A stretch of 64,000 nucleotides of DNA from GH45 sp046704385 (lineage in GTDB: Bacteria > Bacteroidota > Bacteroidia > Bacteroidales > SZUA-534): the NCBI GenBank assembly GCA_046704385.1, contig JBJKSB010000091.1:1-64000 (forward strand), written 5' to 3'. Positions 17,591 through 27,584 of the stretch are shown here, piece after piece; positions within the stretch are counted from its first letter, which is position 1; each line of letters starts with the position of its first letter. Under the pieces are notes generated by a model. The model did no database searches. It saw nothing but the letters and a program-made list of their open reading frames with translations, and was not told where the DNA came from. Both the position numbers and the translations under genes were made by a program.

Positions 17591-19126
17591 ATGAAAAGAA
17601 TACTTATAGTACTAATAGCCGCTTTTTCCACTTTCATAATTGGAAGAGCACAGGATTATTCAGCCGATAATGGCGACGGCACTTACACCAACCCGGTTAT
17701 TGCAGCTGATTTTCCTGATCCGGATGTAATTCTTGTGGGCGATACTTATTATATGGTATCTACCACTATGTTTATTTTTCCGGGAGTTACCATACTTAAA
17801 TCACACGACCTGGTAAACTGGGAATATTGCAGTGATGTTGTGCCTCGTTTCGATTTCAGCCCGTGTTATAATCTGGATAGTTGCAGCCGTTATGGTCACG
17901 GGCAATGGGCTACAAGCCTGAAATACCATAATGGTAAATTCCATGCGCTGTTTATCACGCTTAACGAAGGTGGCTTTCATTGCACAGCGGATAAACCGGA
18001 AGGTCCCTGGGAAATTCATCACCTGCCCCGCGGCTTTTACGATCCGGGGCTATTTTATGATGATGACGGAAAAATCTACGTAGCCGAAGGTTACGGAAAG
18101 ATCAGCATCACTGAAGTGGACTCGAACCTTGTTGCTGTTGACGAAACAAAATTGGTTTATACCGGCGATATTCGAGGTGGGCTTGAAGGAACCCATGTAT
18201 ATAAAATTAATGGCTATTATTATTTATATTCTACTTATGGCGGAGTTGATGGCATCCAGGTAGCTTTGCGATCGAAGAATATTTATGGTCCTTACGAACA
18301 GAAAGTAGTTATTCGGGACACCACTCCCGGAATTACTTTTGGTATTCACCAGGGGGCACTTATTCAAACCAGGAGTGGTGAATGGTGGACCATGCTTTTT
18401 GTGGATAGCGGTCCTTTTGGACGGTTCCCGTCTTTGCAACCTGTAACGTGGGTTGATGGCTGGCCCATGGTTGGAGTTGACAGAAAAGGAGTTTACACTT
18501 ATAAAAAACCTGATGTGGGCAAAACCTATCCCATTGAGCACCTGCCAACTTCGGCTGAATTTAACCATTCAACATTGGGTATGCAGTTGGGCTGGAACCA
18601 TAATCCGTACCCTGATAACTGGTCACTTACCGAAAGGCCGGGCTATCTTCGTTTAACAACCGGAAGAGTAGTAAATAATCTGCGCGAAGCCCCGAATACA
18701 TTAACACAGCGTCCTTTTGCTAAACGTGACCAAAGCATCCCGACTATAGGTTCCACAAAAATGGATATTCAAAATATGAAAGTGGGCGATATTGCCGGCC
18801 TGGCAGTATTCCAGGATCCCTATGCCTATATTGCTGTTAAAAAAGGAAAGGATTTGACCCAACTGATTATGGTAAATAATGGTGATGTTATCGATTCTGT
18901 TCCTGTAAAGGGAGAAACAATTTACCTACGGACACTTGCATCGAACAAAACGCGAAAAGCCACCTTTGAATACAGCCTCGACAATAAAAACTTTACCCAG
19001 TTGGGCAGCGAATTAATAATGAGGTTTAGCTTAAAAGTATTTACCGGCAATAAGTATTGCTTGTTTAATTATGCCACCAAAGAAACCGGCGGTTTTGTTG
19101 ATTTTGATTGGTTTAGACTGAATTAA
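17591..19126 (+). CDS. GH43 family glycoside hydrolase, secreted
   Basis: 511 residues starting at ATG 17591 (MKRILIVLIAAFSTFIIGRA signal peptide). The open frame back to 17507 runs through a dispersed repeat and is rejected. The GH43 catalytic triad is D43 in ADFPDPDVI, D151 in FYDPGLFYDDDG and E199 in GGLEGTHVYK. A C-terminal beta-sandwich (about 320-511) carries the XynB-type C2 motifs (LGMQLGWNHNPYPDNWSLTE). Expected activity is exo-beta-xylosidase or alpha-L-arabinofuranosidase on xylan fragments. It is the first gene of a rightward operon: the next gene starts 20 bp on. Confidence 0.93.
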   Translation: MKRILIVLIAAFSTFIIGRAQDYSADNGDGTYTNPVIAADFPDPDVILVGDTYYMVSTTMFIFPGVTILKSHDLVNWEYCSDVVPRFDFSPCYNLDSCSRYGHGQWATSLKYHNGKFHALFITLNEGGFHCTADKPEGPWEIHHLPRGFYDPGLFYDDDGKIYVAEGYGKISITEVDSNLVAVDETKLVYTGDIRGGLEGTHVYKINGYYYLYSTYGGVDGIQVALRSKNIYGPYEQKVVIRDTTPGITFGIHQGALIQTRSGEWWTMLFVDSGPFGRFPSLQPVTWVDGWPMVGVDRKGVYTYKKPDVGKTYPIEHLPTSAEFNHSTLGMQLGWNHNPYPDNWSLTERPGYLRLTTGRVVNNLREAPNTLTQRPFAKRDQSIPTIGSTKMDIQNMKVGDIAGLAVFQDPYAYIAVKKGKDLTQLIMVNNGDVIDSVPVKGETIYLRTLASNKTRKATFEYSLDNKNFTQLGSELIMRFSLKVFTGNKYCLFNYATKETGGFVDFDWFRLN

Positions 19127-19146
19127 TCCCAGGTTAGATTTTAATT

Positions 19147-20490
19147 ATGAATAGCAGGCTGAAATATTTGTTGATTTTGTTAGCGATGGCTATGATAAGT
19201 CATTTATCCGGTCAAAATCCCATTATCCGAAATCAGTTCAGCGCTGATCCTACCGCAAGAGTATTTGGCGACACGGTGTACCTTTTTCCCTCACATGACA
19301 TAGCAAATATGGGAAAAGGACGAAAGGACTGGTTTTGTATGGCAGATTATCATACCTTTTCTTCTTCGGATCTCACCAACTGGACCGACCACGGAGTAAT
19401 AGTAAGCCAGGAAAAAGTAGCCTGGGTTGATTCGACCGGATACAATATGTGGGCTCCTGACTGTATCGAAAAAAACGGGAAATACTACTTTTATTTCCCT
19501 GCCGGTGTCAGAGACTCCCATTTTGGAAGAGGTTTTGGCATTGGAGTAGCCATTGCTGATAATCCTTCCGGGCCATATATTCCTCAGCCCGCACCTATTA
19601 AAAATGTTCATGGCATCGATCCCAATATTTTAATTGATAAAGACGGACAGGCATACATTTATTGGGCTGCACGGAATATATATGTCGCCAAATTAAAGGA
19701 TAATATGCTGGAACTAGCTTCTGAACCCGTGATTATTGCCAATCTGCCGGATAAGGGCTTAAAGGAAGGGCCATTTGTATTTGAGCGAAATGGGATATAT
19801 TATCTCACATATCCCCACGTTCGTAATAAAACCGAATGCCTTGAATATGCCATCAGCAACAATCCCATGGGGCCATATAAAGTTACTGGTGTAATAATGG
19901 ATGAGTCTCCAACCGGATGCTGGACAAACCACCAATCGGTTATAAATTTTAGGGGACAATGGTATCTGTTTTATCATCATAACGATTTTTCTCCTCAATT
20001 TGATAAAAATCGTTCAGTACGAATCGACAGCTTGTTTTTTAATGAAAACGGAACTATAAAGAAAGTTATACCTACATTGAGAGGTGTTGGTGTTACCCTG
20101 GCTTCTGAAGAAATTCAACTGGACAGATACAGTGCCCGAAGCGATACCAGCGTTAGAATTTCATTTAATAATTCGGAAAATGCTTTTGAAGGTTGGAAAA
20201 CAACATTTGAAAAATCCGGATCGTGGATTCAATACAACTCAGTTGATTTTGATAACTCCGGGTATAACAAGGTACAGATAAAAACAGTGTCGGTAACAGG
20301 AAGCAAGCTGCAAATCAGACTGGATAAAACTGATGGCCCTTTGCTGGCCGAACTAACAATATCGGAAAACGCAAGCTGGAATGTGCCTGATTTTGATATT
20401 TCAGACATAAATAGCGGCATCCATAATCTGGTTATAATCCATAAAGATGATCGCCCTTTAAGTATTGACTGGATAAGGTTTATCAAATGA
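19147..20490 (+). CDS. GH43 family glycoside hydrolase with C-terminal CBM6-like domain
   Basis: 447 residues with a signal peptide (cleavage near SGQ). The GH43 triad is D34 in FSADPTARVF, D158 in HGIDPNILID and E207 in LKEGPFVFE. The C-terminal ~125 residues (ISFNNSENAFEGWKTTFEKS to LSIDWIRFIK) look like a CBM6-type beta-sandwich that binds xylan or similar chains. This layout is typical of arabinoxylan arabinofuranohydrolases. It is second in the operon, 20 bp after the first GH43 and about 48 bp before the GH51 start. Confidence 0.9.
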   Translation: MNSRLKYLLILLAMAMISHLSGQNPIIRNQFSADPTARVFGDTVYLFPSHDIANMGKGRKDWFCMADYHTFSSSDLTNWTDHGVIVSQEKVAWVDSTGYNMWAPDCIEKNGKYYFYFPAGVRDSHFGRGFGIGVAIADNPSGPYIPQPAPIKNVHGIDPNILIDKDGQAYIYWAARNIYVAKLKDNMLELASEPVIIANLPDKGLKEGPFVFERNGIYYLTYPHVRNKTECLEYAISNNPMGPYKVTGVIMDESPTGCWTNHQSVINFRGQWYLFYHHNDFSPQFDKNRSVRIDSLFFNENGTIKKVIPTLRGVGVTLASEEIQLDRYSARSDTSVRISFNNSENAFEGWKTTFEKSGSWIQYNSVDFDNSGYNKVQIKTVSVTGSKLQIRLDKTDGPLLAELTISENASWNVPDFDISDINSGIHNLVIIHKDDRPLSIDWIRFIK

Positions 20491-20538
20491 ATGAATTGCC
20501 GCGATTTAATAAATAAACTCGAACAAAAACCTACTATT

Positions 20539-22065
20539 ATGAAAAAATTATGCCTTTTGTTAATTGTTGCCTTTCCTCTTTTCTTAGAGGCGCAAAACAC
20601 AACCATTACCATTGATGTGAACCGGAAAATCGGAGACGTTGATCCAAAAATTTACGGGGTTTTTATGGAACCTATCCATTTTAATGGAAGAAGAATGGGT
20701 TTGCCCGATACGGTAGACTTCAACACTGTTTATGGTAATTTATATGATCCCCCCTCGCCCCTGGCCGATGAAAACGGATTCAGAAAAGATTATATCGAAG
20801 CTGGTAAGGAACTTAAAGTGACCAACATGCGCTGGCCCGGAGGTAATTTCCTAATGCAATATAACTGGAAAGATGGTATTGGCCCTAAAGATCAGCGGCC
20901 CACACGAATAAACCTTGCCTGGGGCGGACTTGAAACCAACCAGGTAGGTACCGACGAATGGATTCAGTTAAATAAATCGGTTGGCAGCCAAAATGTTATC
21001 GGGGTTAACCTTGGGCTGGGAGACATTAATAATGCCCAGCAATGGGTTGAATACTGCAACTACAAAAAAGGTACATATTATTCCGACTTACGGATAAAAA
21101 ACGGCCACACACAACCTTACAATGTAAAAATATGGGATTTAGGCAACGAAGTGGACGGCAAGCCCTGGGAGTTAGGTTACAAAAATGCCGACGATTATGT
21201 GAAAATTGCCCACGAAGCTGCCAAAGCTATGAAGGCGGTAGACAACAGTATTCAACTGGTAGCATCGGGGTCGTCATGGTATGAGGAAACCGGTATCTGG
21301 ATCGACTGGAACCGCAAAATACTTGATGGACTTGGCGATAAAATCAATTACATCTCGATACATCGTTACTGGGAAGGATCGAAAGATTATTATGCCCATG
21401 TTGGTGCGGGGGCCATGGATTTTGACGAGAAAATAAGGTTAACTGCCCAGCAGATTGACATCTCGACCATTCATCAGCATTTTGACCACCCAATTTATAT
21501 TTCCGTTGACGAATGGGGATCGTTCGGAAGAAACTTTATGAATGTACTTCCGGTAGCTGAATGTTTTAACGCATTTATCCGTCATGCTGATGTGGTAAAA
21601 ATGGCCAATTTCACCATGTTTACTTCACTGTTAAGCAGCGACCCTAAAAACGGAACTTTTAAGACCCCTCTTTTTTACACCTTTAAAATGTTCTCAAACA
21701 ATTGTTTAGGAGCTTCGGTAGATACTTATGTAGATGGGGATACCTTCGATACTGACAAGTATAAGAAAATTCCATACCTTGATGCAACTACCGTTTATTC
21801 AAAAGAAAAGAATACATTGATCATAACTGTAGTTAACCGGAATAAAGAAAAGTCCATAACTTCCGATATAGAATCAGTTTCAGGTACATTCAGCGAAAAA
21901 GCGCAGGTACAAATTATAAACAGCCAGTCGCTTGACGCACCTTTTACCTTTGATAAAAAAGATCAATATGTTCCTGAAACAAAAGAGATTAAAACGGGTA
22001 AAAATAGCTTAAGCTTTTCTTTCCCGGCACATTCTATAACACAAATAACTGCTACTCTAAATTAA
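20539..22065 (+). CDS. GH51 alpha-L-arabinofuranosidase
   Basis: 508 residues from ATG 20539, where the signal peptide begins (MKKLCLLLIVAFPLFLEAQ); 16 upstream in-frame codons are discarded. It is a (beta/alpha)8 barrel with general acid/base E204 in WDLGNEVDG and nucleophile E325 in YISVDEWGSFG, followed by the beta-sandwich C-domain. The clan GH-A signature NMRWPGGNF is also clear. It removes arabinose from arabinoxylan or arabinan oligosaccharides, complementing the GH43 enzymes upstream. It has a secretion signal but no lipobox, so it is probably periplasmic. It is third in the operon; the next gene begins 20 bp after the stop. Confidence 0.95.
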   Translation: MKKLCLLLIVAFPLFLEAQNTTITIDVNRKIGDVDPKIYGVFMEPIHFNGRRMGLPDTVDFNTVYGNLYDPPSPLADENGFRKDYIEAGKELKVTNMRWPGGNFLMQYNWKDGIGPKDQRPTRINLAWGGLETNQVGTDEWIQLNKSVGSQNVIGVNLGLGDINNAQQWVEYCNYKKGTYYSDLRIKNGHTQPYNVKIWDLGNEVDGKPWELGYKNADDYVKIAHEAAKAMKAVDNSIQLVASGSSWYEETGIWIDWNRKILDGLGDKINYISIHRYWEGSKDYYAHVGAGAMDFDEKIRLTAQQIDISTIHQHFDHPIYISVDEWGSFGRNFMNVLPVAECFNAFIRHADVVKMANFTMFTSLLSSDPKNGTFKTPLFYTFKMFSNNCLGASVDTYVDGDTFDTDKYKKIPYLDATTVYSKEKNTLIITVVNRNKEKSITSDIESVSGTFSEKAQVQIINSQSLDAPFTFDKKDQYVPETKEIKTGKNSLSFSFPAHSITQITATLN

Positions 22066-22085
22066 CAAAACGCAAAACTGAAAAC

Positions 22086-25043
22086 ATGAAGACTGTCTTT
22101 ACTCTTATAGCTTTGATTATTATATTGAGCTTTTCAGCTCATTCACAACAAGATTCACTTTTTGCTCCAAAAGGATTTGACCAGCCCCGCGAAAACATTC
22201 AACATGGAAAAATTGATACAGTTTTTTATCAATCAAAAACAGTGGGCACACAACGCAAAGCGCTTATTTACACCCCTCCCGGATTTAATAAAAAGCAAAA
22301 ATATCCGGTTTTATACTTATTGCACGGAATTGGCGGCGATGCCAAAGAATGGTTTAACAATGGTCATCCACAGGTAATTTTAGACAACCTTTACGCTGAT
22401 AAAAAACTGGTACCTATGATTGTGGTAATGCCCAACGGACGTGCTATGAAAGATGATTGTGCTGTAGGAAACATTTTCGACAGCGTTAAAGTTCAGGCTT
22501 TTGCCACTTTTGAAAAAGATTTATTGAACGACCTGATTCCGTTTGTTGAGAAAAACTACCCGGTAATAAAAGATCGCGAGCATCGGGCTCTTGCCGGATT
22601 ATCAATGGGCGGCGGACAGTCACTGAATTTTGGGTTGGGAAACCCTGATGTTTTTGCCTGGGTAGGCGGATTTTCATCAGCACCTAATACAAAGAAACCC
22701 GAAGAGTTGGTTCCTGATCCTGACAGAACTCGAAAAATGCTGAAACTTATATGGATTTCAGGTGGAGACCAGGATCGGTTACTTGTATTTAGTAAACGAA
22801 CTCACGATTACCTGGTGAAAAATAATATTCCGCATATTTATCGTGTAATTCCCGGAGGAAAACATGATTTTGCCGTATGGAAAGATAATCTCTACATGTT
22901 TTCACAACTCCTTTTTAAACCAGTAACCGACGATATTATAAAAAAATACAGCCTCGATCAAATAAAAAAACCGGAACCGGTAAAAAAGCCAGAAGTCAAA
23001 AATAATTCAGAGGCAGAATTTTCGAAAAACTGGAAAGATATAAACTACGCCGGCGATACCATGAAATATCACAAGCTGGATATTTATCTTCCAAAAGAAG
23101 AGGAAGAAAGCTATCCGGCAATTGTCGTCGTTTATGGAAGTGCCTGGCTCAGCAACAGCATGAAAGGATCCGACCTGAAAACGCTTGGGAAAGCACTTCT
23201 TGATGCAGGTTATGCTGTGATTATGCCAAATCACCGTTCAAGCATGGATGCAAAGTTTCCGGCACAAATCAACGATATTAAAGCAGTTATCCGTTTTGTG
23301 CGTGCCAACGCTTCAACTTACAGTATTGATACCTCATTTATCGGAATCACCGGAAGTTCATCAGGAGGGCATCTTTCAGCATTGGCCGGAACTACAAATT
23401 CTGTTAAAGAATTTAAGTTGGGTACTGCAAGCGCAGATATCGAAGGCAATGTTGGCCGGTTTCTGAATTACAGCAGTTCAGTTGATGCCGTTGTTGATTG
23501 GTTTGGCCCCACTGATTTTATGGTTATGGATTCCTGCGGTAGCCGGATGCACCATAACGATGCAAAATCACCGGAATCGACCCTGATAGGCGGTCCCATA
23601 CAGGAAAATAAAGATAAAGCAGAGCTGGCAAATCCAATAATCTACATTGATGCCAACGACCCGCCATTCCTAATTTTACATGGTGATAAAGACCCATTGG
23701 TTCCTCATTGCGAAAGTGAAATGCTTTATAATGCATTGCAGGAAGCCGGAGTAAAAAGCAAATTGGTTATTGTGCCCGGTGGACAACATGGCCCCGGGTT
23801 ATTTAAAGAACAATATTTTAAGATGATGGTGGATTTTTTTAACTCAAGTAAAAATAAATTCACAAAAAATATCCAAGAGGAATTTCAGCACAAAAAGTAC
23901 AGGAATATATTTTTAGAAGCGGGTTATAGCCAAAGTGATATCGATAAAAAAGTTGAACAAGCCTATCATGATATTTTTGAAGGTCCAAATAAAGTATACT
24001 TTGAAGTAGGAGACTCCATGGCTTATGTCTCCGACCTGAAAAACCATGATGTTCGTACCGAAGGGGTTTCGTACGGAATGATGATAGCTGTTCAACTCGA
24101 TAAAAAAGATGTTTTTGACCGTATCTGGAGATGGTCAAAATTCTATATGCAACACCAGGAAGGTTCACGAAAAGGCTATTTTTCATGGAGTTACAACCCT
24201 AAAGTAATGAAGCCAAATGCCTTAGGGACAGCATCAGATGGCGAATTTTATTTTATTACCAGTCTTTTATTTGCATCGAACCGTTGGGGAAATAATACAG
24301 GTATCGATTATTACGGTGAAGCCCGTAATATACTGGATGCCATGTGGGCAAAAGACGGGACCGATCAGGTTTATAACATTATTAATACCGAACAAAAGAA
24401 AATAACTTTTGTGCCTGAAGGGCGGGGATCAACCTGGACTGACCCATCTTATTTTGTCCCCGCATTTTATGAAGTATGGGCGGCCTACGCAAATGACGGA
24501 CACGAACAATTTTACAGCGATTGTGCTGACACAGCTCGTGTTTATCTTCACCGTGCCTGCAAATCGGCAACCGGATTAAATCCTGATTTAACAGATTATA
24601 ACGGCAATCCTTTTTCTAATCCCTGGCGACCGTCTGCATTTCGTTACGATTCGTGGCGCGTACCGATGAATATTTCCATGGATTATAACTGGTTTGCGAA
24701 AGACAAAGATTGGCAACAAGGTTACGCCGTTAGGATTCAGGATTTTTTTCGCTCCCAGGGGGTTGATACTTTTGTTGATCAGTACAATCTTGACGGAACC
24801 CGGCCCGAATATATTTTAAAAGCCGGAGGTTATCAAAAATTGAGACATTCATTGGGTTTGGTGGCAACTACTGCATCCACAGCACTAATAAATACCGAAG
24901 GCGGACTTGATTTTGTTCATGCCCTTTGGGATGCTAAACTTGAACCTTATGAGGATGGCTATTTTGATCCTTATTACGATGGGCTACTGTACTTATTCAG
25001 CCTGATGCATCTCAGCGGAAAGTACCAATTAATAACTCAGTAA
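22086..25043 (+). CDS. Trimodular secreted enzyme: CE1-like esterase + second alpha/beta-hydrolase esterase + GH8
   Basis: 985 residues after a signal peptide (about 1-20). Module 1 (about 35-285) is an esterase D/CE1-type hydrolase with YLLHGIGGDAKEWF and nucleophile Ser in AGLSMGGGQS (near 173). A Lys/Pro-rich linker (about 295-315) leads to module 2 (about 315-590), a BD-FAE/lipase-like alpha/beta hydrolase with nucleophile Ser in GITGSSSGGHLSAL (near 424) and the Asp/His end DKDPLVPHCE...GGQHGPG. Module 3 (about 600-985) is GH8 with the acid Glu in VRTEGVSYGMM (near 656) and an ASDGEFYF Asp, resembling reducing-end xylose-releasing exo-oligoxylanases. The modules suggest acetyl/feruloyl de-esterification coupled to trimming of xylo-oligosaccharides. 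It is the last gene of the GH43-GH43-GH51 operon. Confidence 0.9.
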   Translation: MKTVFTLIALIIILSFSAHSQQDSLFAPKGFDQPRENIQHGKIDTVFYQSKTVGTQRKALIYTPPGFNKKQKYPVLYLLHGIGGDAKEWFNNGHPQVILDNLYADKKLVPMIVVMPNGRAMKDDCAVGNIFDSVKVQAFATFEKDLLNDLIPFVEKNYPVIKDREHRALAGLSMGGGQSLNFGLGNPDVFAWVGGFSSAPNTKKPEELVPDPDRTRKMLKLIWISGGDQDRLLVFSKRTHDYLVKNNIPHIYRVIPGGKHDFAVWKDNLYMFSQLLFKPVTDDIIKKYSLDQIKKPEPVKKPEVKNNSEAEFSKNWKDINYAGDTMKYHKLDIYLPKEEEESYPAIVVVYGSAWLSNSMKGSDLKTLGKALLDAGYAVIMPNHRSSMDAKFPAQINDIKAVIRFVRANASTYSIDTSFIGITGSSSGGHLSALAGTTNSVKEFKLGTASADIEGNVGRFLNYSSSVDAVVDWFGPTDFMVMDSCGSRMHHNDAKSPESTLIGGPIQENKDKAELANPIIYIDANDPPFLILHGDKDPLVPHCESEMLYNALQEAGVKSKLVIVPGGQHGPGLFKEQYFKMMVDFFNSSKNKFTKNIQEEFQHKKYRNIFLEAGYSQSDIDKKVEQAYHDIFEGPNKVYFEVGDSMAYVSDLKNHDVRTEGVSYGMMIAVQLDKKDVFDRIWRWSKFYMQHQEGSRKGYFSWSYNPKVMKPNALGTASDGEFYFITSLLFASNRWGNNTGIDYYGEARNILDAMWAKDGTDQVYNIINTEQKKITFVPEGRGSTWTDPSYFVPAFYEVWAAYANDGHEQFYSDCADTARVYLHRACKSATGLNPDLTDYNGNPFSNPWRPSAFRYDSWRVPMNISMDYNWFAKDKDWQQGYAVRIQDFFRSQGVDTFVDQYNLDGTRPEYILKAGGYQKLRHSLGLVATTASTALINTEGGLDFVHALWDAKLEPYEDGYFDPYYDGLLYLFSLMHLSGKYQLITQ

Positions 25044-25458
25044 TTAAGGAAAATACAACATGGAAAAACAAAAAAAGCTTTGGTTTATTATTTTTTCATA
25101 GGTTTGGAAAAGAATTCAATATTTATATAATTTGCTATATTGGAAGTAGTTACAAAAATAATTAAGATGACAAAAACCCAGACACTGCAAAATGATGGAT
25201 TAAAGGCACCAATACTCTCTGTCCCTGCGACATGATTAACAAATTAATTTCGTATCTTGTGATGTTTAGTTAGGGTAAAAAGTACGCTATCAAAAACAAA
25301 CAACTACCGGGCATTAAAATTTTATGCTAACAATCGATAAAAAATGATAGAAATCTAATGTTCCTATTTCATTACAACTCACTACCTGTCTCATCTTTAT
25401 TGAGGTTTCAGGAAATACAACCAATAAATTACAAACTTTAAATCAACAACTTATAGAA
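25044..25458. other. Intergenic region after the xylan operon
   Basis: 415 bp without a supported gene. Only very short frames occur, such as a 13-codon frame at 25060 and a 22-codon frame near 25167. No terminator hairpin, tRNA or clear promoter was recognised. Confidence 0.5.
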
Positions 25459-27492
25459 ATGAAAAATCTACACAACTTTAAACAAAAACTAATCTCTTTT
25501 AAATTCCCTCCAAAGATTGTATTCTTTATTATGGGAATTGCCTCTACCCTATGGTTCTTAGTCAGAGTAATACCAAAACCTCAACGAGCAGGCTATCCGT
25601 GTATGAAAGCAGCCGCTCCTATTATGTCCGGATTTATCCTGTATCTGCTTTCATTGGGAGGCATGACCTTGTTCTTTAAAAAAGCAGTTGAAAAATTCAG
25701 AAAAGCCAAATATTTAACCGCATTTTTTGCCCTGTTGGTATCAATGATATTATTGGTTGTATTTAACTGGAACAATGCTCAAAAAGCCTATTCACAAGTA
25801 GTGGGTTTCACACGTGGTGTATTGCCCGAAGGTCCGAATAATCCTATGGGTACAGGCGTTGGCATTAACCCCGGTCGTGTTGTTTGGGCCTGGAACCCGG
25901 CAGCTACCAACGAAAATTGCAAAAATGTTATTGTATCAACAGGTGGTTGGACTGGTGTAATGGATTATGACAAATCGGATGCTTTTATGATGGCAAAAAA
26001 TAATAACCAGGATACCATCAACAGTATGGCCGATAATGCCATAAAATCTTTGACCACTACAACTTCAGTAAAAGATGCATGGAGCGCTTTGTTCAAGAAT
26101 TTTAATGAAAGAAAAACAGGTACCGCTTCTGACTACGCTGCCGGACAGAAAATCTTTATTAAAGTAAACAACGGACAGGCCGGTTGGGCTATTAATAATT
26201 CCGATTTATCTGAAACAGGTAACAATTCAGCAACCGGTGTACAAAACGCCGCTATGGCAAACACTACCCCTGCAACCGTAGTTGCCATTCTTCGTCAACT
26301 TATTGATGCTTGTGGAATTAACCAGAGTGATATTTATGTTGCAGAACCCATGACACACGTATATAAAAGTTTGTACGATGCCATTCATAATGTGTATCCT
26401 AATGTAATTGTATTAGATAAAGATGACAGAAGTGACCTGGGCAGAACACAAACCTCAGGTTGGCATGCTGATGCCATAATCTATTCTGATAAAGGAACTG
26501 TAATGCCAAATGGAATTAAAGATGCACTTATGAATGAAATGTATGATGCTGATTACCTGATCAGTATTCCTGCATTAAAAGCACACGCCCGCGCAGGTGC
26601 TACACTTACAGCCAAACTGCATTTCGGTTCTCATGGCGATCATGGAAATAACGACTGGGGTTCATTTACCCTGCATGCCGGTTTAATTTGTACCGTTGAC
26701 AATGATGTTATGACCAGCGGAGTACGTGGCGATTATGGCATGTACCGGGTATTAACTGACCTTATGGGACATAAAAAACTAGGCGGAAATACGATTCTTT
26801 ACGTTATGGATGGTTTATGGGGTGGAATTGAAGCTACTGATATGCCTGTAAAATGGGATATAGCTCCTTTTAATCACGATTTTCCAAACTCTCTATTCCT
26901 TTCACAGGATCCTGTTGCCCTGGAATCAGTATGTATCGATTTCTTAAGGGCTGAAGCTGATAAAAATACTGCATTTAAAGACAGACCCTTCTTCCCTGCA
27001 ATTGATGACCACCTTCACCAGGCTGCTGATCCAGCCAATTGGGCGGCAGGAATAACCTACGACCCCGAAGACGATGGCACTCCGATTGGTTCCTTAGGTG
27101 TACATGAACACTGGAATAATCCAACTGATAAGCAATATACCAAAGATTTAGGTACAGGAGATGGAATCGAACTGGTAAAACTTATGGCTGAAGTCCCAAT
27201 AGGAATTGCTAATACTGAAAGTCTGGTTTCTTCCTTGTCGGCTTATCCAAATCCTTGTCAGGAAAACACTTCACTTCATTTTAATTTAAAAAAATCTGGT
27301 ATTGTTTCCATAAATCTCGTTGCTGCCGACGGAAAAGTTATTCCCCTGGCTGACAATCAGAGTTTTAATGCCGGTGATAACAGCTATCCTATTAATATGG
27401 ATCAACTGAGCAAAGGTTTCTACATCTGCCGTATGCAAATTATCTCAGAAATGAATACCGATGTTCAAACTGTAAAATTAATGGTTGAATAA
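25459..27492 (+). CDS. DUF362 protein with N-terminal membrane domain and T9SS C-terminal sorting domain
   Basis: 677 residues. The N-terminus holds three hydrophobic helices (about 20-40, 52-72, 88-105) with the motif RVIPKPQRAGYPC between the first two. A DUF362 domain (about 150-560) is marked by ISIPALKAHARAGATLTAKL and LFLSQDPVALESVCIDF. The last ~80 residues are a type A T9SS sorting domain (LSAYPNPCQENTSLHF ... LSKGFYICRMQI). DUF362 has no settled biochemical role. A T9SS tail implies export to the cell surface, which is unusual behind three membrane helices. It is the most divergent of three paralogues in the window (others at 46900 and 49930). It stands between the xylan operon and a propeller lipoprotein, with a terminator after it. 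Confidence 0.85.
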   Translation: MKNLHNFKQKLISFKFPPKIVFFIMGIASTLWFLVRVIPKPQRAGYPCMKAAAPIMSGFILYLLSLGGMTLFFKKAVEKFRKAKYLTAFFALLVSMILLVVFNWNNAQKAYSQVVGFTRGVLPEGPNNPMGTGVGINPGRVVWAWNPAATNENCKNVIVSTGGWTGVMDYDKSDAFMMAKNNNQDTINSMADNAIKSLTTTTSVKDAWSALFKNFNERKTGTASDYAAGQKIFIKVNNGQAGWAINNSDLSETGNNSATGVQNAAMANTTPATVVAILRQLIDACGINQSDIYVAEPMTHVYKSLYDAIHNVYPNVIVLDKDDRSDLGRTQTSGWHADAIIYSDKGTVMPNGIKDALMNEMYDADYLISIPALKAHARAGATLTAKLHFGSHGDHGNNDWGSFTLHAGLICTVDNDVMTSGVRGDYGMYRVLTDLMGHKKLGGNTILYVMDGLWGGIEATDMPVKWDIAPFNHDFPNSLFLSQDPVALESVCIDFLRAEADKNTAFKDRPFFPAIDDHLHQAADPANWAAGITYDPEDDGTPIGSLGVHEHWNNPTDKQYTKDLGTGDGIELVKLMAEVPIGIANTESLVSSLSAYPNPCQENTSLHFNLKKSGIVSINLVAADGKVIPLADNQSFNAGDNSYPINMDQLSKGFYICRMQIISEMNTDVQTVKLMVE

Positions 27493-27510
27493 TAATAATC
27501 TGAATCATTA

Positions 27511-27558
27511 AAAGGTCGTTTAGTTTTGAAAAACAACATAGCTAAACGGCCTTTTTTC
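27511..27558 (+). terminator. Rho-independent terminator after the DUF362 gene
   Basis: A 13-bp stem AAAGGTCGTTTAG/CTAAACGGCCTTT (27511-27523 with 27542-27554, one T-G), an 18-nt loop and a TTTTTT-containing tail. Confidence 0.85.
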
Positions 27559-27584
27559 TTAAAAAGATATTAATCCTGTTTACT

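Noticed and set aside
25060..25101. A 13-codon frame reading MEKQKKLWFIIFS, similar to the KKLWFI start of the DUF362 proteins
   Set aside because: Too short, and nothing downstream continues the similarity. A decayed paralogue cannot be supported.
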